From positions 120,914 through 184,913 of the IMG/VR virus record IMGVR_UViG_3300025141_000022: 64,000 bases of DNA, one strand, 5' to 3'. The position numbers and the translations under genes are program-made. Below the pieces are notes generated by a model. The model saw only the letters and a list, made by a program, of their open reading frames with translations, was not told the DNA's origin and ran no database searches. Of this stretch, positions 50,985 through 59,171 are shown in pieces (within the stretch, counting starts at the first letter, position 1; the number at the start of each line of letters is the position of its first letter). The stretch comes from a virus.

Positions 50985-51022
50985 CAGAGGGGTTCTTATT
51001 AAAGTGCCCCTTTTGTTTTTTG
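50985..51022 (+). terminator. Probable terminator
   Basis: A short AGGGG...CCCCT stem with a 12-base loop is followed by TTTTGTTTTTTG. The stem is weak, but the T tract and the position after the cupin gene support termination. Confidence 0.55.
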
Positions 51023-51057
51023 ATAACTAATTATTTAATGAATTGGAGTATATTACA

Positions 51058-54000
51058 ATGAACTTTTATGAGAAGTGGCGCACATTTGTGAGCCAAGTTG
51101 AGCTACGAGAATCTGCCAAGGAGGCCATCCTTGAAAGAACTGAATTACTAAACGAAATCTCTCGCGAATCAGCAGACAAAATCTATGACTGGATGGCTTC
51201 TGCTGGCGCTAGCGATTACTCATTTAATGATCTATTCGGTGGTGCCATGCGTATCGCCTTTCCGCTAGCTACTGACGATCAGCGCAAGCTCAAAAAAGCT
51301 GTCACAGCCCTTGCAGATTCCGGCTGGTCAGTTGGTGAAATGGTGCCGTGGGATGGAGGAATGCACAGTTCAAAGAAGTTCCCCATCAAGAAAGTCAAAC
51401 AAAAGCGTACCCGGCTGGCTGACGCTGGCGGTGGAGAGTATGAGGAAGAAATCGAAATAGCCGATCTGGTCCTTTCGCGAACATACACAAAGGTTATCCC
51501 TGCTGGACCCCGCAAAGGCGAAGAGATTCAGCGCACAGACAAGACCAGCATGAGCAAAGCCCTGGCCAAACTCGTCAAAGGGGGCAAGCTTGAACAAGAG
51601 ATATATGATTGGTGGCAGAAGACTCAAGTATTCTACACCAAGGATAATAACTGGCAAGACATCGAAGGCATGTTTTCTGGCGACATAGACAATGATGTAG
51701 TTATTGTTTCTCGCCACCCAGTTGATGTTTTGCGAATGAGCGACATGGGAAGTATTCGTTCGTGTCATTCTGAAGGATCGAGCTATTTTAAGTGTGCAGT
51801 AGCCGAGGCTAAGGGTCATGGCCCAATCGCATATGTGGTGCCCGAGGTCGAGTATGAAAGATTGCTCCGCGAAGAGCACAAAGAGTACCAAACAGCAGAC
51901 GATCCAGAGGCTGCATATGATGTGGATGCCCCAGCCGAGGAGCCGTCAAAGAAAAAATTATCAGACTTTGACGACGAAGAGATTTTTAGAGACAGACAAA
52001 GACAAGTCCGAGGTATCACGCCTAAAGCCCGTGTCCGTCTTAGAAAGTTTGTACACTCATACTCCCCCTCAGAACCCGATGAAGCCTTTGCGGTTCCAGA
52101 ATTAAGAACATATGGCGCTGCCCCCCCTGGCTTTACTGATGCCGTTTTAAACTGGGCGTGGGACAATCAAAAGAAAATGTTTGAGCTTGGTACCGATGTC
52201 TATGGTGCTCCAAACCCATATGATCTTACAAGATATGGTGGCTCATGGGAAGACAATCCAGACGGCGAGTTACTAAGAAAGTTTTTTGGAAAGGGAATTC
52301 CAGATTTCACAAATTATAATACCCTCAGAAATGTCCATCATGATGAAGAGGTCGAAGAAGACGAGGCCGAGCAGTTATTCAATGAATATGAAGAGCGCAT
52401 CGACGAGCTTAATGATCATGCCAATTCAACCTTGCAACATTCCAGTTGTCATGGATCTGTTGAAGACAATGGTGAAGGCATGCCCTATGTCTATGCCAGC
52501 GGCGACGTTACGATTGAGATTCCAATAAAATGGGATGGACCAATGAGCGACGAGCCCAATGGATATTATTGGCACAAGGATGACCGCGACATGGCCATCA
52601 TTCCAAAGTCTTGGGGCTCAGATTATCAATCCAAAAGAGCATTTGAGAGGGCAATCGAAGATAAGATTGATGTATACTCCGAAGAAACTAACTGGGAGAT
52701 TCGCGAACAAAAAGGTGGAGCTAGAGGAGAGCCAGATAAAACATATATTCTAGAGATCACCATGCAGTTCAATTGCGACGACTGCGACGATCCAGATTCA
52801 TATGAAAGCTTTATCGATTATATTGAAAATGATATTGATTCCAACTATGACGAGATAAGAGAGAAGATTCGACGCTCCTTGGTAGAAGAAACTTATATAC
52901 CACCTGACGACTGGGACAATCTTCAAGATGAGATTGAAGAGATGGGAGAGCAGCTAAAGAACTTTACTGTTATCGGTGATGATCCAGACAGTCCAGACGG
53001 CGAGGCGTGGTTCACATTACAAGGCGAAGGGTTTAGTGGCACACCAGATTCTCACATAACCACAGGTGCTGAGTTTCCATGGAAGACACTTTGGGGCACT
53101 CGTCATCATAATCGAGGATGGTTTGCCAGGGCATTTGACCCGCCGCATATAACGACCGGCGATCTGCGACATATGACCAGAACAGTATTTGGGATTACTG
53201 GCGATCATGTTAACAGAGGGTATCAAAACCTAGAAGGTTCCAAGCTGAAAGTCTTGTTCATGGAGAAGCTGCACGCACTTGAGAAAGCTGCGGGAGATTG
53301 GGCTTCAAGTCAAATGGCTTTGGACTTTGGTGAGAAATATAAAGCGCCAGCGTTCAAAGGAGTTGATCTTGCAAAAGATACAAAACTAACAATCGGCTTC
53401 CATATGGAAGAGAACAGGTTTGTTCAGGACGTGGGGTATATACCCGCCAGCCCCGTAAACATTGGCTATGGCATGAAGATTGTAGTTAGCCAAGCCAACA
53501 GCCGCGAAGAATTGCTGGGCGCATTTGAATTTGTAAGGTTTGTTGATAAACATGCCGATATGGTTCATAAAGCAATGGTCGAGTCGGTCGAAGACATGAC
53601 AGCCCAAGCAGTTTCGATAGGCCGCGAGGATCGCGCCCATGTCGGTGATATTAAAAGAAAGTATGAGGCTCTGATTACCAAGATTAAAGAATCCGATCTA
53701 GAACAAGGTGACAAATCCTATTGGATTGATCGTGCAAACACAGACATTCTCGGAGGGTTTCTGGGTCACAGACCGGCCAATCCTACGGCCCGAAATCCCG
53801 GTCCAGATGCGAGCAATGTCATAGGGCTATCGAAAAGCATTGATGACGCAATACAACAGCAAGCAATCGACGCAGAACGCCAGTCGTGGGATGATGCCAT
53901 GAAAGATGAGGAAGATGAGCCTACACAGCAGGAGCGATGGGTGGACGAGGAAGACGAGGACAAGGTTCGCGAAGCTATACAAAAAGCCATCTCAGTAGTT

Positions 54001-54327
54001 AACGAAAAGCAAGATCCTCACTATTCACAATATACCTATGAGTTGATCATAGATTGTATTGTCGATAAGGTCAAGGGAGGCAACCTAGCACAAACTTTGT
54101 CCGACATTAGAGGGATCCCTTATGTCACAACAGTGGCCTCAGAGCCTGTGCCGGGGAAAGAAACTCCCCAGCAGTGGGCGACAATGTTAAAGATAAAGTT
54201 TGTACGGGCTGATCGCTTGGGTCCGTATAAGTTTATGGCGTCTTCGTTAGTGCCCAAACTCAAGACAGTTCGCGGCCTTTCTAACATTAAGATCAGGACC
54301 GTTAAGAAGGTGGAGGAGTATTCATGA
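51058..54327 (+). CDS. Giant putative internal (injected) protein B
   Basis: ATG 51058 with GGAG at 51045 is preferred over the upstream TTG, giving 1089 residues. It begins MNFYEKWRTFVSQVELRE, a variant of the W-x-x-F targeting-like start; the nearest L-x-E type site is QVE or later LNE. The FNDLFGGAMRIAF block (about residue 60) and the core at residues 217-262 (SRHPVDVLRMSD, SCHSEGS, YFKCAVAEAKGHGPIAYVV) are shared with the protein at 25459. The rest is acidic, helical and of unknown fold. Its stop overlaps the HAD gene (ATGA). Two such large paralogues, both with cargo-like neighbours, suggest virion-packaged effectors. Confidence 0.6.
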   Translation: MNFYEKWRTFVSQVELRESAKEAILERTELLNEISRESADKIYDWMASAGASDYSFNDLFGGAMRIAFPLATDDQRKLKKAVTALADSGWSVGEMVPWDGGMHSSKKFPIKKVKQKRTRLADAGGGEYEEEIEIADLVLSRTYTKVIPAGPRKGEEIQRTDKTSMSKALAKLVKGGKLEQEIYDWWQKTQVFYTKDNNWQDIEGMFSGDIDNDVVIVSRHPVDVLRMSDMGSIRSCHSEGSSYFKCAVAEAKGHGPIAYVVPEVEYERLLREEHKEYQTADDPEAAYDVDAPAEEPSKKKLSDFDDEEIFRDRQRQVRGITPKARVRLRKFVHSYSPSEPDEAFAVPELRTYGAAPPGFTDAVLNWAWDNQKKMFELGTDVYGAPNPYDLTRYGGSWEDNPDGELLRKFFGKGIPDFTNYNTLRNVHHDEEVEEDEAEQLFNEYEERIDELNDHANSTLQHSSCHGSVEDNGEGMPYVYASGDVTIEIPIKWDGPMSDEPNGYYWHKDDRDMAIIPKSWGSDYQSKRAFERAIEDKIDVYSEETNWEIREQKGGARGEPDKTYILEITMQFNCDDCDDPDSYESFIDYIENDIDSNYDEIREKIRRSLVEETYIPPDDWDNLQDEIEEMGEQLKNFTVIGDDPDSPDGEAWFTLQGEGFSGTPDSHITTGAEFPWKTLWGTRHHNRGWFARAFDPPHITTGDLRHMTRTVFGITGDHVNRGYQNLEGSKLKVLFMEKLHALEKAAGDWASSQMALDFGEKYKAPAFKGVDLAKDTKLTIGFHMEENRFVQDVGYIPASPVNIGYGMKIVVSQANSREELLGAFEFVRFVDKHADMVHKAMVESVEDMTAQAVSIGREDRAHVGDIKRKYEALITKIKESDLEQGDKSYWIDRANTDILGGFLGHRPANPTARNPGPDASNVIGLSKSIDDAIQQQAIDAERQSWDDAMKDEEDEPTQQERWVDEEDEDKVREAIQKAISVVNEKQDPHYSQYTYELIIDCIVDKVKGGNLAQTLSDIRGIPYVTTVASEPVPGKETPQQWATMLKIKFVRADRLGPYKFMASSLVPKLKTVRGLSNIKIRTVKKVEEYS

Positions 54328-55172
54328 ACGACAAATGGAAGAAGTATTTATCCGAGGACGCTGGGGACATGCCACAGATATATTGTGATATGGATGGCGT
54401 ACTGGTAGACTTTGAACAGGGGATCGTTCAGCAGATTAACAGCGACCTAAAGATGCTTGAGGCACGCGGCAGCGATAAAAAGTTGGAAGCCTTGCGAGCC
54501 GCACTAAGTGAACTTGGAAGAGATTACGTTACTATAGATGACTTGCGTGGAAAGTCCATGGCAGTCAAGTCATTGAGAAATTATATGTATGCTCGCGTTG
54601 GAGATGATGAAGAGTTTTGGGCTAACCTGCCTTGGACTGAAAACGGGAGGGAGTTGTGGAGTTACATATCACAATTCAAGCCTTATATATTGACATCACC
54701 GATGCAAAAAGGTTCCGAACGAGGGAAAGAAATGTGGATTAAGATTAACCTTGATCCGATATACAAGCCAGAGAGAATTCATATGCACCATCAAAAATAT
54801 AGATGGGCCAAGGAGGATGGACGACCGAATATCTTAATTGATGATTGGACAAAAAACACCGTCCCATGGGCCAACTCTGGCGGCATCGCGATACTCCACA
54901 GAGATAGTAATCTCGGTGCAACTCTAGAGTCTTTGCAACAAGCGATGGAGGGAGATCCATTGAACGAAAGAGATTATCAAAAAGAGTCCGAGAAGATTAA
55001 AAATTATAACAAAGACCGGCATGCCTACCTAGGAACAGGTGCGAATAAATATACTGATTCTGGTGGTGCAAAACCCTCGCTTCCGACTACAAGAAGTGAC
55101 GGAAACCAACTCGGACAGTTGCCGGGTCAAGCCCGCCGCGATCTTAAGCCTAAAGGCCCTAAGAGCAAATAA
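54324..55172 (+). CDS. HAD-type 5'(3')-deoxyribonucleotidase with capsid-targeting-like N-terminus
   Basis: This 282-residue protein has the HAD nucleophile motif IYCDMDGVLVDF (Asp22, Asp24), a YILTSP motif II and a NILIDDWTKNT motif IV, typical of small 5'(3') deoxyribonucleotidases. It starts MNDKWKKYLSEDAG, the targeting-like pattern W-x-x-Y-L-S-E, so the enzyme could be carried in the head and freed by the prohead protease. The C-terminal 70 residues are disordered and Gly/Pro/Lys-rich. It would dephosphorylate dNMPs or related nucleotides, possibly host signalling nucleotides after injection. Confidence 0.75.
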   Translation: MNDKWKKYLSEDAGDMPQIYCDMDGVLVDFEQGIVQQINSDLKMLEARGSDKKLEALRAALSELGRDYVTIDDLRGKSMAVKSLRNYMYARVGDDEEFWANLPWTENGRELWSYISQFKPYILTSPMQKGSERGKEMWIKINLDPIYKPERIHMHHQKYRWAKEDGRPNILIDDWTKNTVPWANSGGIAILHRDSNLGATLESLQQAMEGDPLNERDYQKESEKIKNYNKDRHAYLGTGANKYTDSGGAKPSLPTTRSDGNQLGQLPGQARRDLKPKGPKSK

Positions 55173-55213
55173 TTCAATTTATTTGAAAAAAGATCAAATT
55201 ATTTTTTTGCCAA

Positions 55214-55249
55214 CTCAAAGGCTGTAACGGTAATAAATTAACCTTTGAG
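55214..55249. other. Stem-loop in intergenic gap
   Basis: In the 161-base gap between the nucleotidase and the exported-protein cluster, an 8-bp perfect inverted repeat (55214-55221 with 55242-55249) encloses a 20-base loop. There is no T tract after it, so it is not a standard terminator. It may be an mRNA processing or regulatory hairpin. I see no clear promoter in the gap. Confidence 0.4.
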
Positions 55250-55333
55250 ATGGCCCAAAAGCGCGTCACACTGCACAAAAAGCCGAATTACTGAAAAGCT
55301 CCCTAGTTACTTTTAGAGGGGGGCAGGACGTAT

Positions 55334-56068
55334 ATGCTTAAAAATTTGCTTTTGATTGTAGCTTTCCTATTAGCCGGATGCACGCAAATCAGCGTACCAG
55401 CGACGGACGCTCAAACCATAGCGTGTGGACAACAAGACAGTCTCGACGGCTTCGACGCGGTTAACCTCTCACGGAACGCTGACTATACACGCGATGCGGC
55501 TGTAAAGATTACAGACTTAACACGCTCCGTAAGCGGTTCTGGGACTTACCTAAAATATGGCGACAACTATATTATTTTGACTGCTGCGCATGTTGTTCGT
55601 GATAGCAGTGTAATGGTCGCATACGGAGAAGGCAGCGATGCCGAATTTGCCAAAGTTATCTATACAGATCATGAAAATGATATTGCCGTTTTACTCACCC
55701 CAGAATTAGAATCAAGAAGTTCAATCAAGTACAGAGAAACTCCACATGACGAAGTAGAAAGTCTAGTGGGAGAGGAAGTTTATTATACCGGCTTTCCGGC
55801 TGGTCACGATGCTTTAACTGTTGATGGTAGAGTCATCGGTGCATCATCGAGCGGTGATATATTGATGCATTCATACGCTTGGATGGGAGCTTCTGGTTCA
55901 GGTGTGTATGACCGACGAGGCAGACTTGTCGGGGTCTTAGTGGCTGTAGATGCCAGAAGAACACCCTATGATCCCTATGGTATGCTGCCTCCACAAATAA
56001 TAGAAGACGTGGTGCATGTAGCACCAATATGGAGACTAGACGAGGAGAGACTACGAGAAGCCTTGTAA
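55334..56068 (+). CDS. Trypsin-like serine protease lipoprotein
   Basis: This 244-residue protein starts at ATG 55334 (GAGGGGGGC upstream). A lipoprotein signal with lipobox LLAGC (Cys16) leads into a chymotrypsin/HtrA-fold protease: GSGTYLKYGDNYIILTAAHVV with His86, ENDIAVLL with Asp116, and WMGASGSGVYD with the nucleophile Ser187 in GASG. No PDZ domain is present. The enzyme would be anchored in the periplasm or outer membrane, facing host envelope proteins. It heads a run of four exported products and may remodel the surface to block superinfection or assist release. Confidence 0.85.
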   Translation: MLKNLLLIVAFLLAGCTQISVPATDAQTIACGQQDSLDGFDAVNLSRNADYTRDAAVKITDLTRSVSGSGTYLKYGDNYIILTAAHVVRDSSVMVAYGEGSDAEFAKVIYTDHENDIAVLLTPELESRSSIKYRETPHDEVESLVGEEVYYTGFPAGHDALTVDGRVIGASSSGDILMHSYAWMGASGSGVYDRRGRLVGVLVAVDARRTPYDPYGMLPPQIIEDVVHVAPIWRLDEERLREAL

Positions 56069-56081
56069 GGAGTATGTGTTT

Positions 56082-57086
56082 ATGAAGAGGTTGTTTGCCT
56101 TAATAATGATGGCTATCATGGCGGTGGGTTGCTCCCCCGACTATGGAATTATAACCGGAGGATCTTCAGAAACAGTATACGTCGAAGTCGAAGTCCCGGT
56201 CTATGTAGAAACAGAGGTGCCTTCCGATCCCGGTGAGATATGGATCGACTCCTTTGTTCAGCCTATGAGTGTTGATGGCGTTGATATTTTATGGGTTATT
56301 GATACTTCTGGCTCCATGAATATATATGATGATGAGTTGCTGGCCGGGATTGAAGCTATGATAAATGCGCTACCTGCTTCTGGTTGGCGCTTGGCGATGA
56401 CATCTAACGATCCCACTGCTGCCTCTATTGAATCACAATTCCCGCTTGTTCCAGGCGATGATGCCGAAGATGCTAAAGATATGTATGAGGCTATGGGCAG
56501 AGGTCACAGAGAAGAAGGTCTGGATGCCGCATATGAGTACATTGTTAACAACTCTTATGCACAAACGTGGCTCCGTTCCGATGCCGCTTTGTTAATAGTC
56601 CAAGTCTCTGACGAAGAGGACCAAAGCGATGATCACTTTGCGAACGTCGATGATTTCAAAAGCTGGTACGGTATGCAGAGGAACGGATCTGCATTTATGT
56701 CTAGCATCGTGACACAGGATCCATCAGTTTCGGTGTGCGAGAGAACGCCAAGTGCTATGAATGTTGGCGACAGATACATGGATGCGACAAACTATTTCAG
56801 TGGCATCATTGTGGACATTTGTGCCGAAGATTGGTCGCCCGGTGTGGCCGATGCATCGAACCAATTGGAGCCACACGAAGAATGGGAACTTACATATGAA
56901 CCTATCGAAGATTCGATCAGGGTGTTTATCAACCAACAATTAAATTGGGATTGGCATTATGACACTTCATCTCAAAAGGTTTATTTTGATGTAATCCCAC
57001 CGGCTAATGCTTGGGTTGAGATAGGTTATAGATATTTCCCCGAACAGGGAGATACTGGAGATACAGGTTGGGATACAGGAAACTAA
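56082..57086 (+). CDS. von Willebrand factor A-domain lipoprotein
   Basis: ATG 56082 (AAGGAG nine bases upstream) is preferred over GTG 56076, giving 334 residues. Lipobox MAVGC places the lipidated Cys at about residue 17. An E/V/P linker (VEVEVPVYVETEVP) precedes a vWA domain with an intact metal-ion site DTSGS (residues 74-78) after VDILWVI. The C-terminus has the GDTGDTGWDTG repeat. TGD repeats and vWA lipoproteins of this type recall outer-surface proteins of predatory or myxobacterial-type bacteria, which may hint at the host or at gene capture. It would bind protein ligands in a Mg-dependent way. Confidence 0.75.
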   Translation: MKRLFALIMMAIMAVGCSPDYGIITGGSSETVYVEVEVPVYVETEVPSDPGEIWIDSFVQPMSVDGVDILWVIDTSGSMNIYDDELLAGIEAMINALPASGWRLAMTSNDPTAASIESQFPLVPGDDAEDAKDMYEAMGRGHREEGLDAAYEYIVNNSYAQTWLRSDAALLIVQVSDEEDQSDDHFANVDDFKSWYGMQRNGSAFMSSIVTQDPSVSVCERTPSAMNVGDRYMDATNYFSGIIVDICAEDWSPGVADASNQLEPHEEWELTYEPIEDSIRVFINQQLNWDWHYDTSSQKVYFDVIPPANAWVEIGYRYFPEQGDTGDTGWDTGN

Positions 57087-57496
57087 AGCTATACTTGAGT
57101 TTCATGCTTGCGCTCACATCGTGCGCAGTCTCGCCACAAGACACAGCACATTACGAGCCAGAAGAAGACGATATGTTTGTGAATAACTGGCTATCACTAG
57201 AAACTAACAACATAGCTTTGAACCAAGTTGTCGCCAAAGGCAGTTGTTATAAGTTTTATGAATTCACTAGCGAATACTATGGCGACTATCGCAAACTATA
57301 TGGTAGAGATAGTCTTGAAGAAGGTAGTTATTTTGTGGCAGATTGGGAGAGGACGGGAACAGATTCTGTGCTGATTTCTGATAAGTATGAGCTTATTTAT
57401 GAAGAAGGCAAAGGCGACTGTTATATGGTATATGCGTATTCATCCATAATGAGTGCTGAAGGCCAAGCGTGTCCTTGCGATGAGGAGGGACAATGA
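57068..57496 (+). CDS. Small exported lipoprotein
   Basis: TTG 57068 overlaps the end of the vWA gene and gives 142 residues. The signal KLKLYLSFMLALTSC has a lipobox (LTSC, Cys near residue 19). The mature part is acidic with paired cysteines (GSCYKFYEF, GDCYMVYAY and a C-terminal CPCDEEG), consistent with disulphides in the periplasm. It has no recognised domain. It probably acts with the protease and vWA lipoproteins in the same transcript. Confidence 0.6.
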   Translation: MGYRKLKLYLSFMLALTSCAVSPQDTAHYEPEEDDMFVNNWLSLETNNIALNQVVAKGSCYKFYEFTSEYYGDYRKLYGRDSLEEGSYFVADWERTGTDSVLISDKYELIYEEGKGDCYMVYAYSSIMSAEGQACPCDEEGQ

Positions 57497-57497
57497 G

Positions 57498-57626
57498 ATG
57501 ATTCAGAAATTTAGACGCTGGCTCTGGTGGCGAGGTATTGAGGTGAGGGACTTGGTTTATGTGTCTGCTGCCTTTATCTGTCTCGGCGCGTTGATTGCAT
57601 GCGGCATAGCATCATTATTGACGTAA
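57498..57626 (+). CDS. Small membrane peptide (42 residues)
   Basis: A short frame begins at ATG 57498 one base after the previous stop, with a strong GAGGAGGG box at 57482-57489, and ends at TAA 57626. It encodes a Trp/Arg-rich N-terminus (FRRWLWWRG) and one membrane helix (VYVSAAFICLGALIACGIASLL). The good ribosome site and coupling support it as real. It could be an inner-membrane partner of the exported cluster. Confidence 0.6.
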   Translation: MIQKFRRWLWWRGIEVRDLVYVSAAFICLGALIACGIASLLT

Positions 57627-57672
57627 TACTATTTTGTTAACTAATTATCATTATTGAGGTAACATATAGGTA

Positions 57673-58092
57673 ATGTCTGATATTAAGAGCAAGAAGCACG
57701 TTAAGTCTTCGTGGGCTAGCCACTCCTCCAAGGTGGATAAATCTTGGGGTGTGGAGCATAGATGGGGATGTTTTGGTTCCATCGGTGCCAAGCTGTTGAT
57801 TATGGAGAAAGGCGGCAAGACTTCATTTAAGATGCACCCTCTAAAAAATGAGGTTTTCTATATTTTGTCTGGCAAGATATTGGCTACATATGGTAGCGAA
57901 ATATCTTTGCAAGATCCTGTCATTAGCCCTATGCAGCAACGCACTTTTACTACTGGCGAGATTTTGTGCGTGCAGAGTTGTTGCCCGTATCAGTTAGAGG
58001 CATTAGAAGATTCACAAATCATAGAGACTGGCGACGATAATCGCGATACAGTCGTCTATCTAGATGAGGAGAGTATTAAAATAAATGAGTAA
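57673..58092 (+). CDS. Cupin protein 2
   Basis: This 139-residue protein starts at ATG 57673. KSWGVEHRWGCFGSIGAKLLIMEKGGKTSFKMHPLKNEVFYILSG (as blocks) matches the cupin-2 barrel of the protein at 50607, including the K-x-W-G opening and a His in SFKMHP plus Glu in NEVFYIL. The first 30 residues are Ser/Lys/His-rich. It may bind a metal and a sugar phosphate, or serve as a sensor. The next gene starts within its last codons. Confidence 0.65.
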   Translation: MSDIKSKKHVKSSWASHSSKVDKSWGVEHRWGCFGSIGAKLLIMEKGGKTSFKMHPLKNEVFYILSGKILATYGSEISLQDPVISPMQQRTFTTGEILCVQSCCPYQLEALEDSQIIETGDDNRDTVVYLDEESIKINE

Positions 58093-58414
58093 AGACGAAA
58101 TCACGGCTGAAGATTTGAAGCCCAAGCCACCATCGAGATTAGCGCCGCAGGGCATCACGACCTTTACTGTCTGCCGCAGTGCAGATGAGTCGGGAGTGTC
58201 AGGAGAAGGCATAGTCATAGAAGGAGCCGTTTTGGGAACAGGACAGTGTATAGTTCATTGGCTGTACCCGCCGCCCAGAGGTGGTATTGCTATATTTGAT
58301 TCGATGGAAGACTTCCTAAAAGTTCACGTCCATCCTCACCCCGACAACAAGACTATTATAACTTTTCAAGATGGTTTAACATCTACTTATCCAGCAGAGC
58401 CAGCTAGTTCTTAG
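58085..58414 (+). CDS. Small protein, unknown
   Basis: This 109-residue protein overlaps the cupin gene by 8 bases. It has a Pro-rich leader and a beta-rich body (GEGIVIEGAVLGTGQCIVHWLY, then HVHPHPDNKTIITF). The Gly-Val/Ile and Trp spacing recalls the SH3-like folds that follow, but the VGDLV opening is missing. The function is unknown. Confidence 0.55.
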   Translation: MSKDEITAEDLKPKPPSRLAPQGITTFTVCRSADESGVSGEGIVIEGAVLGTGQCIVHWLYPPPRGGIAIFDSMEDFLKVHVHPHPDNKTIITFQDGLTSTYPAEPASS

Positions 58415-58476
58415 CACGACTATGCTGGTATGATGCGACACCAGGACAAAGGTTTATTTATAGGGGGTGACATGCT

Positions 58477-58791
58477 TTGGCGAATCAAGACAACATCAAG
58501 GTTGGCGATTTAGTTAGGCTGGTCCCAGAGCCAATGGCATACCCCGTTGCTCCTCATTGTAGGCGCTTAAGTCTTAAAGACTTGAAAGCCTTAGAGGAAA
58601 TAGAAACTATATCACCGGGTGAAGAACTTGGCATTGGAATGATTGTCGAACGCATCGAAGAACAGACTATTTTGCGTGAAGATGGGGTAGAACAACTTGA
58701 GATGATCAGCATTGTTAAAGTGTTTTGGTCGAAGCCGGGTCTGGAAAGGTGGGAGTTTCCAGAGGATTTAATCGTGATTCAGCCTAGTTAG
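58477..58791 (+). CDS. VGDLV-family protein (104 residues)
   Basis: TTG 58477 behind AGGGGGTGA starts a protein opening ANQDNIKVGDLVRLVPEP, followed by a longer acidic loop than in its relatives, a GIGMIVERIEEQ strand, a VKVFWSK strand and ERWEFPEDL. It is the first member of the right-hand VGDLV array and carries a 35-residue insertion after the first strand. Confidence 0.65.
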   Translation: MANQDNIKVGDLVRLVPEPMAYPVAPHCRRLSLKDLKALEEIETISPGEELGIGMIVERIEEQTILREDGVEQLEMISIVKVFWSKPGLERWEFPEDLIVIQPS

Positions 58792-58905
58792 TGTGGCAGC
58801 GCGGGCCGCCGGAAGGTTTATTTTGAGGGGTTTTTTCGCGGAAAATTTTTCACACATCGGGGAGTTGGCAGGGGCTTAAGACATAGACAACGGGGGGAAC
58901 GATGG

Positions 58906-59163
58906 TTGTTGAGTATATGCAAAGGTGACTACATTAAGTGGGTGACAGGAATAACGACATTTGCTGCATCGTCACAAGGGGAAGTTTATCCTATAGAAAA
59001 GGAGTATGCATACGGGATAGTTATTGCTGTTGCAGAGGCAATAGATATTGGTTCCGATGTCATCATCGCGTACAATGTTAATAGTGGTGACGATGAGCGT
59101 TGGTTAGTTGCATCCGTTGATGACGAAGACTACTGCATACAACTAGTTAGTAAGGTGAGGTAA
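58906..59163 (+). CDS. VGDLV-family-like protein (divergent)
   Basis: TTG 58906 (GGGGGGAA upstream; TTG 58909 is possible) gives 85 residues. It opens CKGDYIKWVT in place of VGDLVKW, then GIVIAVAEAIDIGSDVIIAYN and a DERWLVASVD strand. The order of strands agrees with the family although the key Leu-Val is replaced. The preceding 114 bases hold no gene, and no promoter or terminator is evident. Confidence 0.55.
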   Translation: MLSICKGDYIKWVTGITTFAASSQGEVYPIEKEYAYGIVIAVAEAIDIGSDVIIAYNVNSGDDERWLVASVDDEDYCIQLVSKVR

Positions 59164-59171
59164 GAGGCACC

